Positions 28,643-39,879 of a stretch of 64,000 bases of DNA are shown piece by piece. The position numbers and the translations under genes are program-made. The DNA comes from Brachycybe producta. Its lineage: Eukaryota > Arthropoda > Diplopoda > Playtdesmida > Andrognathidae. Positions within the stretch are counted from its first letter, which is position 1. Each line of letters starts with the position of its first letter. The DNA lies in the NCBI GenBank assembly GCA_036925085.1, contig JAUPFP010000019.1, positions 2,050,001 through 2,114,000 on the forward strand, in the 5' to 3' direction. The notes under the pieces are model-generated. The model was not told where the DNA came from, searched no databases, and saw only the letters and a list, made by a program, of their open reading frames with translations.

Positions 28643-30515
28643 GTGGTGGCCAGTTTTGCCCGTGTTCGCACGGACGAAATCGGCCAAGACCCTGTTTTCC
28701 CGATGTCTGGTCGGGGAAGCAGTTTGTTGGAAGGATTGGAGTTGCGTTCCCGCACCATCGGCCGCGGTAGGCGGCCGGAGGGGCGGCACCCTGTTGAGGG
28801 TGCTGTTGGCGGGAATGCACCCGGTGATTCCACGGAGGAAGGTGTTGTAGAGGTTGAACCTACGGACCAACCTCCGGCTGGAGGCTTTGTGACGGTGCGG
28901 ACGCACCGTCGGGACACTGCCTCCGGGGGAGCACCGGGAGACGGTGGTGATGGAGGGTCACCGACCCCAACTGGGACAGGCGTACGGCCTATGGCCGGCC
29001 TGTTAACCTCCACCGCCTCCCGTCCTGTTGGACGTGGAGGTAATCCCTTAGCGGGAGAGGTGGTAGGGACCCCGGGGCCACCCTCAGTGAACACGACGTC
29101 ATGGTTGGCGTCGATGACTGAGGAGGAGCTCCGTGAGGTTGCCAGGGGGATTGATGAACTGCGATGGCAGGGTCATCTTTCCCCAGGGGTCGGGCGGCTC
29201 CATCGGTCGCAACCTCGGTTCACACCGTCGCCTGTGCACCGGGAAGGTGCAGGTAGAGAGGTGCCGCCGGCTCCGGCCAGGCGGGTGCCTCCAGGTGGAG
29301 GAACTCGGACCGCTCCTATGGGAGGCGGTCGGGGAGTTCCTCCGCCCGTTCAGCGACCACGGGTCCACTTGGTGGAGCCCGAGGATGCTGAATCCGATGC
29401 TGAGACTTCGGGGAACCGGAGCAGGGCACCACGGCGGGTAACCGTGGACGCCTGCACCGGCTGTCCCGTCGGAGATCCAGGCGTTTGGGTTTTTCAACCC
29501 GGTTCACTCGTTCATCCGGTATGATGGACGAGAGGACATTACGCCTTTTCTCCGGCAGTTCAAAGCCAAAGCTCGGGCTCAGCGCTGGACGGATGAGGCC
29601 AGGTGCAGTTTCTTTACGTACCTGCTCGATGGTCCGGCTGAGGAACATTACGCCTGTTTGGTGGAGTTCAAGCCGAACCTGACCTGGCCGGAGTTGAGGC
29701 AGGCTATGCTTCACCGCTTTGGGACGAAGAATCAGGCTCAGGCCTGTTTCGACCGTTTCGAGGCCATGAAGCAAGGGCCTGCGGAATCACTCCAGGCGTT
29801 CTACTGGCACTTTATTGAGCTAGCAGAACGAGTTTCTCCTGGTGAGGATGAGTCTTGTCGACTCCTCCGATATAAGAAGAAACTGCAGCCGGAGATTCTC
29901 AGACCTCTCTGGGGATCGAAAGCTCAGACGGTCAGGGACTTTACCACCGAGGCAATGTTGGTTGAGGCCGACATGCTTACGGCGGGAGCGTTACCTGCCC
30001 GTACCTTGACGGTACCAGGGACCCAGGCTGCGGCCAAGGTCTCTGGTGCTGTGGCAAAGCCCAAGAGCTCTGCTACGTCTACCTCTACCTCTTCGGGTGC
30101 GAAGGCAGCGGCACCGTCCAAATCGGATGGAGCTACTGCCAAGACCGGAGGGCAGAAGGGAAGAAAGACGAAGCGGCAGAGCCAGGGTGGAAATAAGTCC
30201 ACAGCAGCCCCGTCAAGTTCCAGCCAAACGGCTGGAGGTGGAGGTCCTACTCGTAGGCAGCCAGGTCCATGCTTTCGGTGTAACCAAATGGGTCACCTTA
30301 GGAAGGACTGTCCGAGGGCAGTTGCCCAAGGACAGGTTGCTCGAGTACCACCGGGCGAAAGCCCAGTGGTGCAGTACCTGCCGGGTCTGGCACCCGTGGT
30401 ACTGCAGGGCCGGGAGTATCTGTCCACCGTCATTGATGGACAGATGTTCTATCTACCTGTTGCCAGAAACGAGGGCCCGCCCTCGTTAAACCGGCGCCGG
30501 TCCCTGCAGAACTGA
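28643..30515 (+). pseudogene. gag: element A gag region
   Basis: Pro/Gly-rich N-terminal part followed by a Gypsy-type capsid region (LTWPELRQAM, SLQAFYWHFIELAERVSPGE), a Ser/Thr/Lys-rich linker and one CCHC zinc knuckle, CFRCNQMGHLRKDC (30270-30311). Gag forms the particle and binds RNA. Not one open frame in this copy. Confidence 0.85.
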
Positions 30516-30532
30516 GCTGCAGTCGACCGGTA

Positions 30533-32167
30533 ATGCTACAAAACTCAGGTGCCCGGCAAAGCCGGCGAAGTAAAGAAGGAGCGTACCTTCGGGCAGTCTC
30601 CAGATATGTGGGTATCCTGCATGACGCAGGGGTGCCTCTGGCTAGGTCTGCGGACCCAGAAATTACCCAGTGGGTATTTCAGGAGCCAAGCCCCACACTG
30701 GAAGCTGCGCTTGCCCGGCTGGAGAGCTGGGTGGCACCTTTCTTCCCTGAAGAGGGGGAGGAAGGTCCGAATGGTACGGGCATTACGAGGGCTTCGAGCG
30801 TTGGTGCGCCCATGCTGTCGCCCAGGCCTGGTGGGTCTCCTGGTGTGGAGACTGGAAGCCAGGCCCCTGAGCATCCGGTACGACTGTCCCCTGGGGACAG
30901 AAGGACGGATGAGGCTCAGAGAAGTGATGTCGGGCAACGACGGTTGCCCATTCCGGAATTACAAAGCCGTGCTTACTTGCGTGGGGCACCGCGTGTTCTG
31001 GTGTCGATGGATGGTCGGCTGGTTGAGTCGATCGTCGACACCGGTGCCGAAGTATCGGTAATGAGCATGTCGGTGGCACGGGAGATGGAGTTACCGGTGC
31101 AGGAGGTTAGCCTCCCCTCATTCCTGACGGGCATGAGCGGGTACTCCATCCAGATAGAAGGAGTCATGTACGTGGACATGTCAATCCACGGACGGTCCAT
31201 ACATACCCATCTTCTCCTCATTGAGGGTGAAGGGGAAGCCGTAATAGGTGTTGACCTGGCTTCCCGGTTTGGGTTAATGTTGGACGTCGTGAGCCGGAAA
31301 GTTTATTTCCGGGAAGACATCTGGAATGCACATTCAGATGCTCTTCATGCCGCACTGGCCGTTCAGGCTTTGCAGGGTACTTCGGTACAACTTCCGAACT
31401 CTGTGGTGGAGGCGTTGGCGAGGCTTCACGATTCTGTGGAGCCGGTGCTACTCCCTCCTTTCGGGTTCCCGGAAGGTATGCCTGCGGAGCCTGAAAAGGT
31501 GGATGGGTGGGTTGACATTGTGTCACCCATGCTTGCCGAGACCAGTTCTCCAATTAGGAGAGGGGAAGTTTGTTCCCTGCGACTGTTGCAGAACGTATGG
31601 TTATCAGCTCATGAGCGGAAGGTAGTTTCCGTGAGCTTGATAGAGCATGCTGGCCCTGGACAGCTGCTTCTCGTTGAGCCCCATCGTAAAGCCTTAGGAG
31701 GCCGTGGTCTGTTGGCGGTGGCAGGAATTGCCGAAGCCACAGAGGAAGGCTCTTACGACATTTGGCTTGAGAACGTCGCCGACGTACCCATTGCCCTGGA
31801 GACAGGGGAGGGTGTGGCGACAGCTCAAGCTGTGGAGGCAGCCCTAGTGGTGGGACTGGACGTTCCATCTAAGTTGAGAGGGGGAGACCCCACTCATGGA
31901 GATGGTCGACCAAGGGGGCTTCCGCCTAAGTTGAGAGGGGCGACCAAGAAAGGTCGCCGGATCCTCAATGCGGAAGTCAAGCCCACTCTCGAAGAGTGCC
32001 TTAAAATCGGACCTAGTCTGAAGCCTTATGAGGCGGCACAGCTTAGGGAGTTCCTGCTAGAACGCCGTGATCATTTTGCGTTCGATTATACAGAGCTGGG
32101 GGAAACCCCGCTCGTCGAGCACACTATTGATACCGGTGGGTTACTAAGGCGGATCAGTACCCGTTAG
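30533..32167 (+). pseudogene. pro: element A protease and linker to reverse transcriptase
   Basis: Retropepsin signature DTGAEVSVMS at 31037-31066, inside VESIVDTGAEVSVMS, followed by a flap-like region and IGVDLASRFGL. The downstream linker VWLSAHERKVVSVSL leads towards the RT N-terminus (FAFDYTELGETPLVEHTID). The enzyme would cleave the polyprotein. Closely matches element B. Confidence 0.85.
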
Positions 32168-32253
32168 CTCGCATCGATGATGCCCTCGATTCACTTGCTG
32201 GAGCGAAGTATTTCGCAACTCTAGACCTTGCTAGTGGTTACTGGCAGGTCAGG

Positions 32254-34560
32254 ATGGCGGAGCAAGACATTGAGAAGACAGCATTCATTTGCTCTCAAGG
32301 TCTGTTTGAGTTCCGAAAAATGCCTTTCGGACTCTGCAATGCTCCTGCCACTATGCAAAGAGCGTTAGACCTCTTGTTGGCGGGACACAAGTGGGAGAGC
32401 TGCTTGGTGTACCTAGACGATATTATCGTCTTTGGGAGCACCTTTGAGCAGTTTCTCAAACGCTTGAGTACTGTCCTGAGACTGTTACGAGGGGCGGAGC
32501 TGAAACTCCAGCCGAAGAAATGTTTCTTCGGTTTTGACAAGGTCAAATATCTCGGTCACATTGTTAGTGCCGAGGGAGTTGCTCCGGACCCGGGTCTCGT
32601 AAGAGCAGTCGAGGAGTTCGATGTCCCTACAACGGTGACCGCCGTCCGAAGTTTTCTTGGACTGGCCGGCTACTACCGTAGGTTCATCAAGGACTTTGCC
32701 AAGATCGCAAGACCACTGCATGATCTGACCAGAAAGGATGCGTCCTTTGACTGGTCGGAGCAGTGTGGTCTAGCTTTCGAACGGTTAAAGGCATTTTTAA
32801 CCGAAGCACCGGTGCTCACCATGTACGATCCACGTGGTGAGGTGTTAATTCACACCGATGCTAGTGGGTACGGTCTAGGTGTCGTAGTATACCAGAAGTT
32901 ACCTGAGGACAAGGCTCCTCGGGTTCTGGCCTACGCTAGCCGTCTCATGAAGGGACCGGAAACACGGTATAGTGTCACCGAGCAGGAATGCTTGGCGATC
33001 ATGTTTGCCGTGGGTAAATTCCGACCTTACATCTTTAACCGGGACTTTGTGATCGTAACTGATCACCATGCGCTCTGTCATTTGCAGACTGCCAAAAACC
33101 TGCAAGGCAGGTTGGGGCGTTGGCAAATGCAGTTGCAGGAGTACCGGTATAAGATTCAGTTTAAGAAGGGGAAACTTCACGAGGATGCTGACTGTTTGAG
33201 TCGGTATCCGGTGAATGAAGTTGTTGATCCTTCTTTGCCTGAACACGTCGAAGCCGACGTGGGTGAGGTGATTTACCGGATCCGGTCTGAGGTGGATTGG
33301 GTAATGGAGCAGGCCAACGACAGTTGGTGCTCCAAGGTGAAGCGTGAGCTCTCCGCCGACCCCGACTCGAACTTAAGGTTCAAGTTCGTGGTGGCAAACA
33401 AGTTGTTGTATGCCATCAAATCCATCCAGGATCGCACTAGAACTGTGTTGGTTGTGCCGAGGTCGTGTCAAGCCTTCTGCTTGCGGAAGTTGCACGATAG
33501 CTCCGAAGCTGGTCACTTCGGAGTGTACAAGACCTACCAACGGTTACGTACTCGTTTCTACTGGTTAGGTATGAAACGTGACACGGTGGAGTATGTTAAG
33601 TCATGCTTAGTGTGTCAGAGAGTACGACAGTTCGCAAGAGCTCAAGGATTCTTGCAACCCATAGTTCCTGAGTACCCGGTTCATGCCTGGGGAATGGACT
33701 TCGTTGGGCCTTTTCCCGCGTCCGTGGGTGGAGTCACATATGTATTGATTATGGTGGACTACTTCACCCGGTACGGCGTGGCAAAGGCAGTACGAAGGGC
33801 TACGGCCGCTTGTGTTGTCAAGTTTCTGAAAGATGAGATCTTGTCGGTGTATGGCACACCGACTACTCTCATCTCGGATCGTGGATCCCAGTTCTGTAGC
33901 AGGGTTTTGCGAAAGTTCCGGGAGCGCTATAATATAGCGCAGCACTTCACGACGGCGTACCATCCGCAAGCTAATGGGCTTACGGAGCGTACGAACAAGA
34001 CCGTGATGGAAACCATCAAGCGTTACCTTGATCCCCTCAAGGAGCAACGTGATTGGTGGGAGAAATTGCGGCCCGCCGTGTGGGCCTACAACACTGCGGT
34101 GCAGGAGAGCACGGAAGTGTCTCCGTACCAATTGTTGTTTGGTCGTGAGCCTAGGTTGGGGATTGACAATCTCCTCCCTAACGGTCCGGTCCGCGACTTG
34201 CCCAACCAGCAAGCCGTGGAAGAGCGTGCTCGTCAAAATTTGGCGGCCGCTCAAAGCAGACAGAAGAGTCGGTATGACGCCGGCCGGGTGGAGCCACCCC
34301 GATACCAGCCTGGTAATAAGGTCTGGATAAGGGACATGGCTGGGAAGCTCGGTCAAGCCAAGAAGTGGAATTTCGCTTACAAGGCTGAACTGGGTACGGT
34401 GGTCCGGCAGGTTTCCGACCTGGTCTACGAGATAGAATTCATAGATGGGTATGGTCGGAAGGTGCGGGACCGGTTTCATGTAGATAACTTGAAGCCGTAC
34501 GTTCCCACATGTGGGGTTCGTGAGGAAGATGGCCTAGGCGGCTCTGAAACCTCATCGAAC
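32254..34560 (+). CDS. pol: element A pol: RT, RNase H, integrase
   Basis: Long open frame. RT with MPFGLCNAPATMQRA and catalytic YLDD at 32410-32421 (LVYLDDIIVFGS). RNase H with HTDASGYGLG and VTDHHALCHL. Integrase with an HHCC zinc region (AGHFGVYKTY to SCLVCQ) and DDE core segments WGMDFVGPFPA, LISDRGSQFC and YHPQANGLTERTNK. Then a GPY/F-like TVVRQVSDLVYEIEF. Classic Ty3/Gypsy order with RNase H before integrase. The same frame continues without a stop into the accessory region, ending at 38955. Confidence 0.93.
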
Positions 34561-37500
34561 TCTGAAGGGACCAGTGATGCTGAGTCTGGGTCAGCTAGAA
34601 GTGAAAGGAGGGATGATGTCTCTCCAGGACCTTCTGGCCAGCCTAGCTTGGTGGTGGAGTCAACTGACTCTGAGGCAGAGGAAGCACCTCGGCCCCGGTA
34701 TTACCTCCGTCCGAGGAAACCCAGGGCTTTTGAGGTTCTGCAAGCTTCCTCTGGAGCTCCAATAGGCACCAGGGTGGTGCAGGGACTTTGGAAGTCCCTG
34801 TCCTGGTGGGAGAGAGCAGGTCATTCTCTGCTTTGGGATGATGACTTGAATTGGGGAAATAAGGATTGGGAGCGCAGTGACCCCTGGACTGGGCGCCGCC
34901 TGTCTGTCACGGACAGATGGCGGTTGTCCAGGGGGAGCTGGGTGGAGAAATCCACAATTCCCAGCTGCAAACCCGAAGAGGAGTCTGCAGCAGTGATTTC
35001 TCCTAAAGATCTCTCTCCTGAGTCTTTCCATAAAGATTCATGCCGTGTATCTGCTCCTATTGTGGCAGACGACGGTAGAGTCTCTATGGTAACAGCAATG
35101 GAGGCGGCTAATGATGTTTTAGCTGCCAAGCCGCCGCTGTTAGTCGTTTCTAAGGTGAAATTAGCTGCTAAGCGCCATCTTGTTTTCAAATTGAAACATA
35201 GACGGTCGTTTGCCGCTATTTTTAAAAGAAAACGTCTATTTCACCGACGAAACGGCAAAGATTCAGAACAATTGGATGCTTCAAAACAAGAAGTAAGTCC
35301 CCAAAGGGGAATCTCCTTTTCCTGCCCTTTGGCAGTATTCTTTTATTGCTTTTGGGTGTGTCAAGCGGTCATTGACCGCTTGAACACGTGGTTTTGGTGG
35401 AGGCATCACCGTAACAATTTTGACGGTGATGCTACCGCCGATGGGGCCGTGTATAACACGGTGGTTTACCGTCAGAACACCGTGGGACTTGGTGGAGACC
35501 AAGTTCTACGGAGTTTAGATGGTGAAAAGGTGTTTTTGCACGGTTCTGTCCGTGAAACCACCGTGGAAAATGGTTTCGACCGTGATCCTCTGTGTTCTAA
35601 CGGATGGAAAGTGGTTTTGCACGGTAGTTGTCCGTGTAAACCACTCCCCAAGGAGCCTGAATTGTCGGTGCCAGGCTTGGACGGTCCAAACACTTGTTTG
35701 GCCGATTCCGACCGTGCGGGTCCCGTGAAGGACGGTTTTTACCGTGGGTCACGGGATATGCACGGTGGAAACGGGATTTCCTACGGTGATTTACCGTGGA
35801 AATCACCGCCCAAGTTACCGAACGTAAAATTACGGAATTTGGACCGACCTAGAATGTTTTTGGCCGGTTCCGACCGTGCAATTACTGTTGGGGACGGCTT
35901 TGGCCGTGTACCACGGTGCCTGCCCGGCCGGAAAACATTTTTTCGCGGTTTTGGTCCGTGGAAAATGTTTCCTACCGTAGTAGGTCGAATACTTACCATG
36001 TTTTTTGATCTCTTTCAGGTAGCCACGGCGGAGAAGGAAGAAACTGGCGGGGGTGGCAGCGGTTCCTCCTCCCTCAGCTCTTTGCATCCGGGTGATGCAG
36101 AGCTGTTGGAGTCGGATGCCGCTTGCTCCCCGGATTCTTTGGGTCGGGCCATAGCTGACTTGGCCGACGGCGGACCTTTGGGTCTGCTATTGGCTGATGA
36201 CGCTGTGGTGACCCAGCCGTCCCCTCTGACCCCTCTATATTATGGGTCTGTTTGGGGACGGTTGACACCGCCTCCCACCGTGGGTTCTCCGAGGGTGACC
36301 ATTAGGTTGGGAGCCATGGAGATCCCGGCGGTTGGTGAGCCGGTGCGGGCCAGCACGCCCGTCGAGGAGGTGGCCACCGGTTTGGCAGCTACCTCTTTGA
36401 CGAAGTGTGATCCTCCGGCGGACCAAAGCCGGCTAGAATTGGCTAGCCTGGCTGAGGGAAGCAGGGATGCCTCCTTGGGAGGAACCCTGGTCATTGACAC
36501 GGAGGCAGAGATGGACACCATGGAAGATGATGTGGTGCCCGTCTCCAGGCGGTGGCGAGGCCAATGGATCTTCTCTTCAGAGGACTCTTCGGAGTCTGAA
36601 GGGAGAGGATCAGGCTCCTTGGGTAAACGGTCTGTGACCGGATCCCAGGAGGGTACTCCAGCCCGGAAGGGCAGTCCAATTCTGGTCGACCCTGTTGGGG
36701 AGGCGGAAGCGGCCTGTCTGGAAAGGCAGGATGAAGCCGCGCAGTACCAAACGGCGTCAGGTGGTTTCCTGGCGTCGGATGGGAAACGCTACTTCGTTGA
36801 GGAGTACCCTACCCAGCAGTTCCGTAAGGACGGTTCTAAATCCAAAAAGAAGTCCGGAGCTGCTCGGTACACCGCCAGGATGAAAGCCCTGGCGAAGAGG
36901 GAGGCACAGTTGGAGCGGACGAAGGCTGCCTTGGCGAAGTTCACGCTGGCAGTGGGTCTTCTCCCTGTGTCACCAGCTCATCCTGAGGGAGCTGCTGGTG
37001 CTGCCTGGCCTGTTGGTCAGCCTCCGGTTTCGGGACCAACCGAAGCGGAGGCTGGCTGTTCAAGCTGGCAGTCCGCAACTCCCAAGAGGGACCGAAGAGC
37101 GGAAAAGAAGGCCAATCAGCCTTCTCCTCCCGCTCCGAGGAAGAGCACTCGTGCCAGTGGTGGTGGTGGTCAGGGACAGAAACGTCCCCGCCCCTTCACC
37201 CCACCTTTGGCCAGTAATCCGGTGGGAAAGAAGGCTAAGACCTCTCGTGGAGGTCCGGCCGGCTTTCCCAAAGGAAAGTGGAGCCAGGAGGACCGCTTGC
37301 GGTACCACCAGGCACAAGCGGCCAGATGTGCTGCCCTTGTCCTGCGGGACAAGAAGGCTGCACGCCGTTGGGAGTTTGAGCTCCAGGCCTCTCAGTTTCC
37401 GCCCCTGCGGGACGCTGATGCCAGGAATCCGCTCAGTACAGGGGAACCTCCCGTCGGAGTTAGTGCCACTCCTATTGCGAGTGCCACCACGGCTGCTGGC

Positions 37501-38955
37501 CAACAGCGTATCGCCCAGAGGGGGGCGATACAAGCTGCCAAGGCACCTCACCAAGGTGCGGCAGTTAAACCTGTTGGTGGCAAGGGTCAGCCGACCCTTG
37601 CCCCGGAGAAGAGAGATCTTCCCCGGGATGGAAAGGGACGCTTCGTGGCGACACGAGCGCCCTCGACCATCAGTTCGGCTACGGGAGCTAGTTCAAAGAC
37701 TAGTACAGCTTCGGCTAGAAAGTCTGCGACTAGGAAGTCCGGTCAATCGAAGGGGACTAACCACCCTCCTAAGACTGACCGGCCCGGTAAGTCTGTGAGC
37801 TTCGGTGCGTCCAGCTCACAGCGCGGTGAACCTTCTTCTCATGACAAGAAGAAAAAGAAGAAGAAAAAGGGCAAGAAGGCCCGTCATGAGAAGAAGGGAG
37901 GTCCGAAAGCTTCCACCCATGGGTCCCAGGGGGGGACTGGTGGTGGTGGAAGTATCGGGACCGAGGAGGAGGAGTCCCGACACGGTGCGGCCGTGTCGGC
38001 CGGGAACCAACCGCACCATACCCGTCATAGTAGGACGGCGCGGATGGATGATCGGTCAATGCGAGACGTTGTTCTCGGTATACCGTCATCCTCCCCGAAG
38101 GTGGTGGCGGTACCGAACTTGTTAGTCCGGTCGGTGGGAACTCTCCACCGGGTCAGCTCACCGTTACCTAGCGGTGGGGGCAGCCCGGCGGGGAAAAGTA
38201 ATGTTCCCGCCAAACGTGGTCCCGTGCCTTCCGAAGGAAGGACACCCTTCTCTCCGGGTCCCGATGATGGGGTCTTTGCGGCCCTAGGACCGGAAGAAAG
38301 AGCCAAGTCTCCTGAGCCCGAGGGCGAGGGTCGACGCTTTGGTGCGGAGCCTCCGTATTCAGAAGGAGAGGTCTTTCTGAATAACCGGCTTGGTCTGTGG
38401 CAGGACCAGCCGGGAATGGAGGGGTACCAATACCACGGATACTATCGTCTGGGAGAGCCACTCCCAGTTCCGTGGACGCCGTCATTGCCGTCATTTGCCA
38501 TGCGATATGTGCTGGCATTTGGCAGTACAGACTATCCGGTGTTGCTGGTCGTCAACCCGGTAAGGAGGTGCTTCACTGTTCTAGACGTGGTGGGGACAGG
38601 AGCTGGACTTGTACATGTAGCCCAGCTCGCGGCCCCATACGTCCAGCGTCTCCTTGGCTGCGACTTGGAAGGAATGGTGGGAGAATTTGTCACCCACCCT
38701 CTACGAGGTAGCGTGTCCGATCCCGCGGCCGCCCTCGTAGACCTTCTGACAAGTCGGACTCTTCGGCAGAGTCCGCAACTTGACACACTTGCCGTCGAAG
38801 CGTTTCGACAGCAGGAGGTGTTAAGACTCAGGGGGACTGATTTCGATGTCGGTCTCGGGTGGAGAAACACCCGGATGTGTTCGTGGTGGATACGTCGGTG
38901 GATGTCGGAGTGGATGGTGGCTCCGATGAATCCACCACCGAAGAAATCAGTCTGA
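34561..38955 (+). CDS. element A accessory region, unknown function
   Basis: In frame with integrase, about 1,460 further residues. In order: acidic/Ser-rich linker, YYLRPRKPRAFEV, a hairpin-rich intron-like stretch (35293-36018), acidic Ser-rich part (WIFSSEDSSESEGRG), a predicted coiled coil (ARMKALAKREAQLERTKAAL), Lys/Pro-rich low complexity with KKKKKKKKGKK, RSMRDVVLGI, and a compact C-terminal domain near 38390-38830 (YYRLGEPLPVPW, MRYVLAFG, VVNPVRR, APYVQRLLGCDLE). No signal peptide, glycoprotein-like cysteines or convincing membrane anchor, so it does not look like an envelope. Conserved in element B. I do not recognise it. Confidence 0.75.
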   Translation, partial: SEGTSDAESGSARSERRDDVSPGPSGQPSLVVESTDSEAEEAPRPRYYLRPRKPRAFEVLQASSGAPIGTRVVQGLWKSLSWWERAGHSLLWDDDLNWGNKDWERSDPWTGRRLSVTDRWRLSRGSWVEKSTIPSCKPEEESAAVISPKDLSPESFHKDSCRVSAPIVADDGRVSMVTAMEAANDVLAAKPPLLVVSKVKLAAKRHLVFKLKHRRSFAAIFKRKRLFHRRNGKDSEQLDASKQEVSPQRGISFSCPLAVFFYCFWVCQAVIDRLNTWFWWRHHRNNFDGDATADGAVYNTVVYRQNTVGLGGDQVLRSLDGEKVFLHGSVRETTVENGFDRDPLCSNGWKVVLHGSCPCKPLPKEPELSVPGLDGPNTCLADSDRAGPVKDGFYRGSRDMHGGNGISYGDLPWKSPPKLPNVKLRNLDRPRMFLAGSDRAITVGDGFGRVPRCLPGRKTFFRGFGPWKMFPTVVGRILTMFFDLFQVATAEKEETGGGGSGSSSLSSLHPGDAELLESDAACSPDSLGRAIADLADGGPLGLLLADDAVVTQPSPLTPLYYGSVWGRLTPPPTVGSPRVTIRLGAMEIPAVGEPVRASTPVEEVATGLAATSLTKCDPPADQSRLELASLAEGSRDASLGGTLVIDTEAEMDTMEDDVVPVSRRWRGQWIFSSEDSSESEGRGSGSLGKRSVTGSQEGTPARKGSPILVDPVGEAEAACLERQDEAAQYQTASGGFLASDGKRYFVEEYPTQQFRKDGSKSKKKSGAARYTARMKALAKREAQLERTKAALAKFTLAVGLLPVSPAHPEGAAGAAWPVGQPPVSGPTEAEAGCSSWQSATPKRDRRAEKKANQPSPPAPRKSTRASGGGGQGQKRPRPFTPPLASNPVGKKAKTSRGGPAGFPKGKWSQEDRLRYHQAQAARCAALVLRDKKAARRWEFELQASQFPPLRDADARNPLSTGEPPVGVSATPIASATTAAGQQRIAQRGAIQAAKAPHQGAAVKPVGGKGQPTLAPEKRDLPRDGKGRFVATRAPSTISSATGASSKTSTASARKSATRKSGQSKGTNHPPKTDRPGKSVSFGASSSQRGEPSSHDKKKKKKKKGKKARHEKKGGPKASTHGSQGGTGGGGSIGTEEEESRHGAAVSAGNQPHHTRHSRTARMDDRSMRDVVLGIPSSSPKVVAVPNLLVRSVGTLHRVSSPLPSGGGSPAGKSNVPAKRGPVPSEGRTPFSPGPDDGVFAALGPEERAKSPEPEGEGRRFGAEPPYSEGEVFLNNRLGLWQDQPGMEGYQYHGYYRLGEPLPVPWTPSLPSFAMRYVLAFGSTDYPVLLVVNPVRRCFTVLDVVGTGAGLVHVAQLAAPYVQRLLGCDLEGMVGEFVTHPLRGSVSDPAAALVDLLTSRTLRQSPQLDTLAVEAFRQQEVLRLRGTDFDVGLGWRNTRMCSWWIRRWMSEWMVAPMNPPPKKSV

Positions 38956-39035
38956 AACTGAGTGGGGGTCATGGGCGCAATCCTTGCTGGCTCAGCCGAC
39001 CTGATCCCGGGGCGGATCAGGGAAGTTGAGAGGAT

Positions 39036-39879
39036 TGTGACGACCCAGTTCTGCTCCTTTTTGGTGCAGAACTAAATCCCATGTCGTCTGCTAGGCACTT
39101 GCTAAATTGAGTGCCAGGCAGACGACAAAATGGCCAGCAAGGGTCCCTGTCCTCCCCCAGGTGGAGCAGCCTGGGGGTGTATATAATGGCGGCGGCCATT
39201 GTATACTGGACAGTGGAATGAGAACCCTTGTTCTTGGTGGATGTGATTGTGTGCTCTCGTCATTGTGCTTCTACAAGTGGCAAGATGGCTGCCACTCCAA
39301 TTTTGTGGATGGAGGTGAATGACCTCTCCTCCTGGCAACAATAGCCAGGAGACTCATCTTTTGTTCATCGTTTGTGCATCTCTTTGTTGGCTCTCTGCTG
39401 GTACAATTACCAGCAGATATTGCCTTTTATAGTGAGTGTTTTATTTATTCTATTGCTGAATAAATTATATATTTATTTTCACTCTCTCAACCACTGTGTC
39501 CGTGTCTTTCATTTATTATTTACTTTAATAATACATTGTGGGGAAGTTACCGCGGGGAGGGTGGGGGTTCCCGGTGGGTTTTCACCGTCACCATCACCGT
39601 CCTGTCCGTCATGTGTTCCGGCATGTCGGCCGGTGCTTCGCGCGCGGTTTATCCACGGTAGGATTCATCGGGAATCTACCGTAGATTCCTCGACTTGTTC
39701 GGCGGTCGTTCGTCCGTCGACTTGCGGCGGGGAGGATCCTCCGATCGGCGCTACCCGTGGCACGGACGGGTACAAGAGGAGGGCTGGCCAGCGCTTCGAC
39801 CCGTCCCAAGGAGGGTCAGCGACGGTAAGTTAAGTCGAATTTACCGTGGGTATTGTAGCGACCAAGTCGGGTCGTTACA
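39036..39879 (+). repeat. 3' LTR of element A
   Basis: Preceded by purine-rich GGATCAGGGAAGTTGAGAGG. Starts TGTGACGACCCAGTTCTG, ends GGTCGTTACA, followed by the target duplication CACC. 844 bp. The open frames on both strands within it are identical to those in the 5' LTR, showing near identity. Confidence 0.95.

Larger units (their letters stand above)
26920..39879 (+). mobile_element. Ty3/Gypsy element A, young, nested in element B
   Basis: 12,960 bp bounded by direct LTRs and CACC duplications (26916-26919, 39880-39883). Order: LTR, primer-binding-like TGGAGGCGCCGGG (27786), hairpin-rich leader, gag, protease, reverse transcriptase, RNase H, integrase, long accessory region, purine tract, LTR. 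The LTRs look identical over nearly all their length, so insertion is recent. Coding regions are mostly open but with about two to three interruptions, so this copy looks non-autonomous. It is far longer than typical Gypsy elements (5-7 kb) because of the leader and accessory region. Confidence 0.95.

Noticed and set aside
35330-35390. Hydrophobic stretch in element A as an envelope-like membrane anchor
   Set aside because: It lies in the intron-like, hairpin-rich segment with no counterpart in element B. No signal peptide or glycoprotein features nearby.
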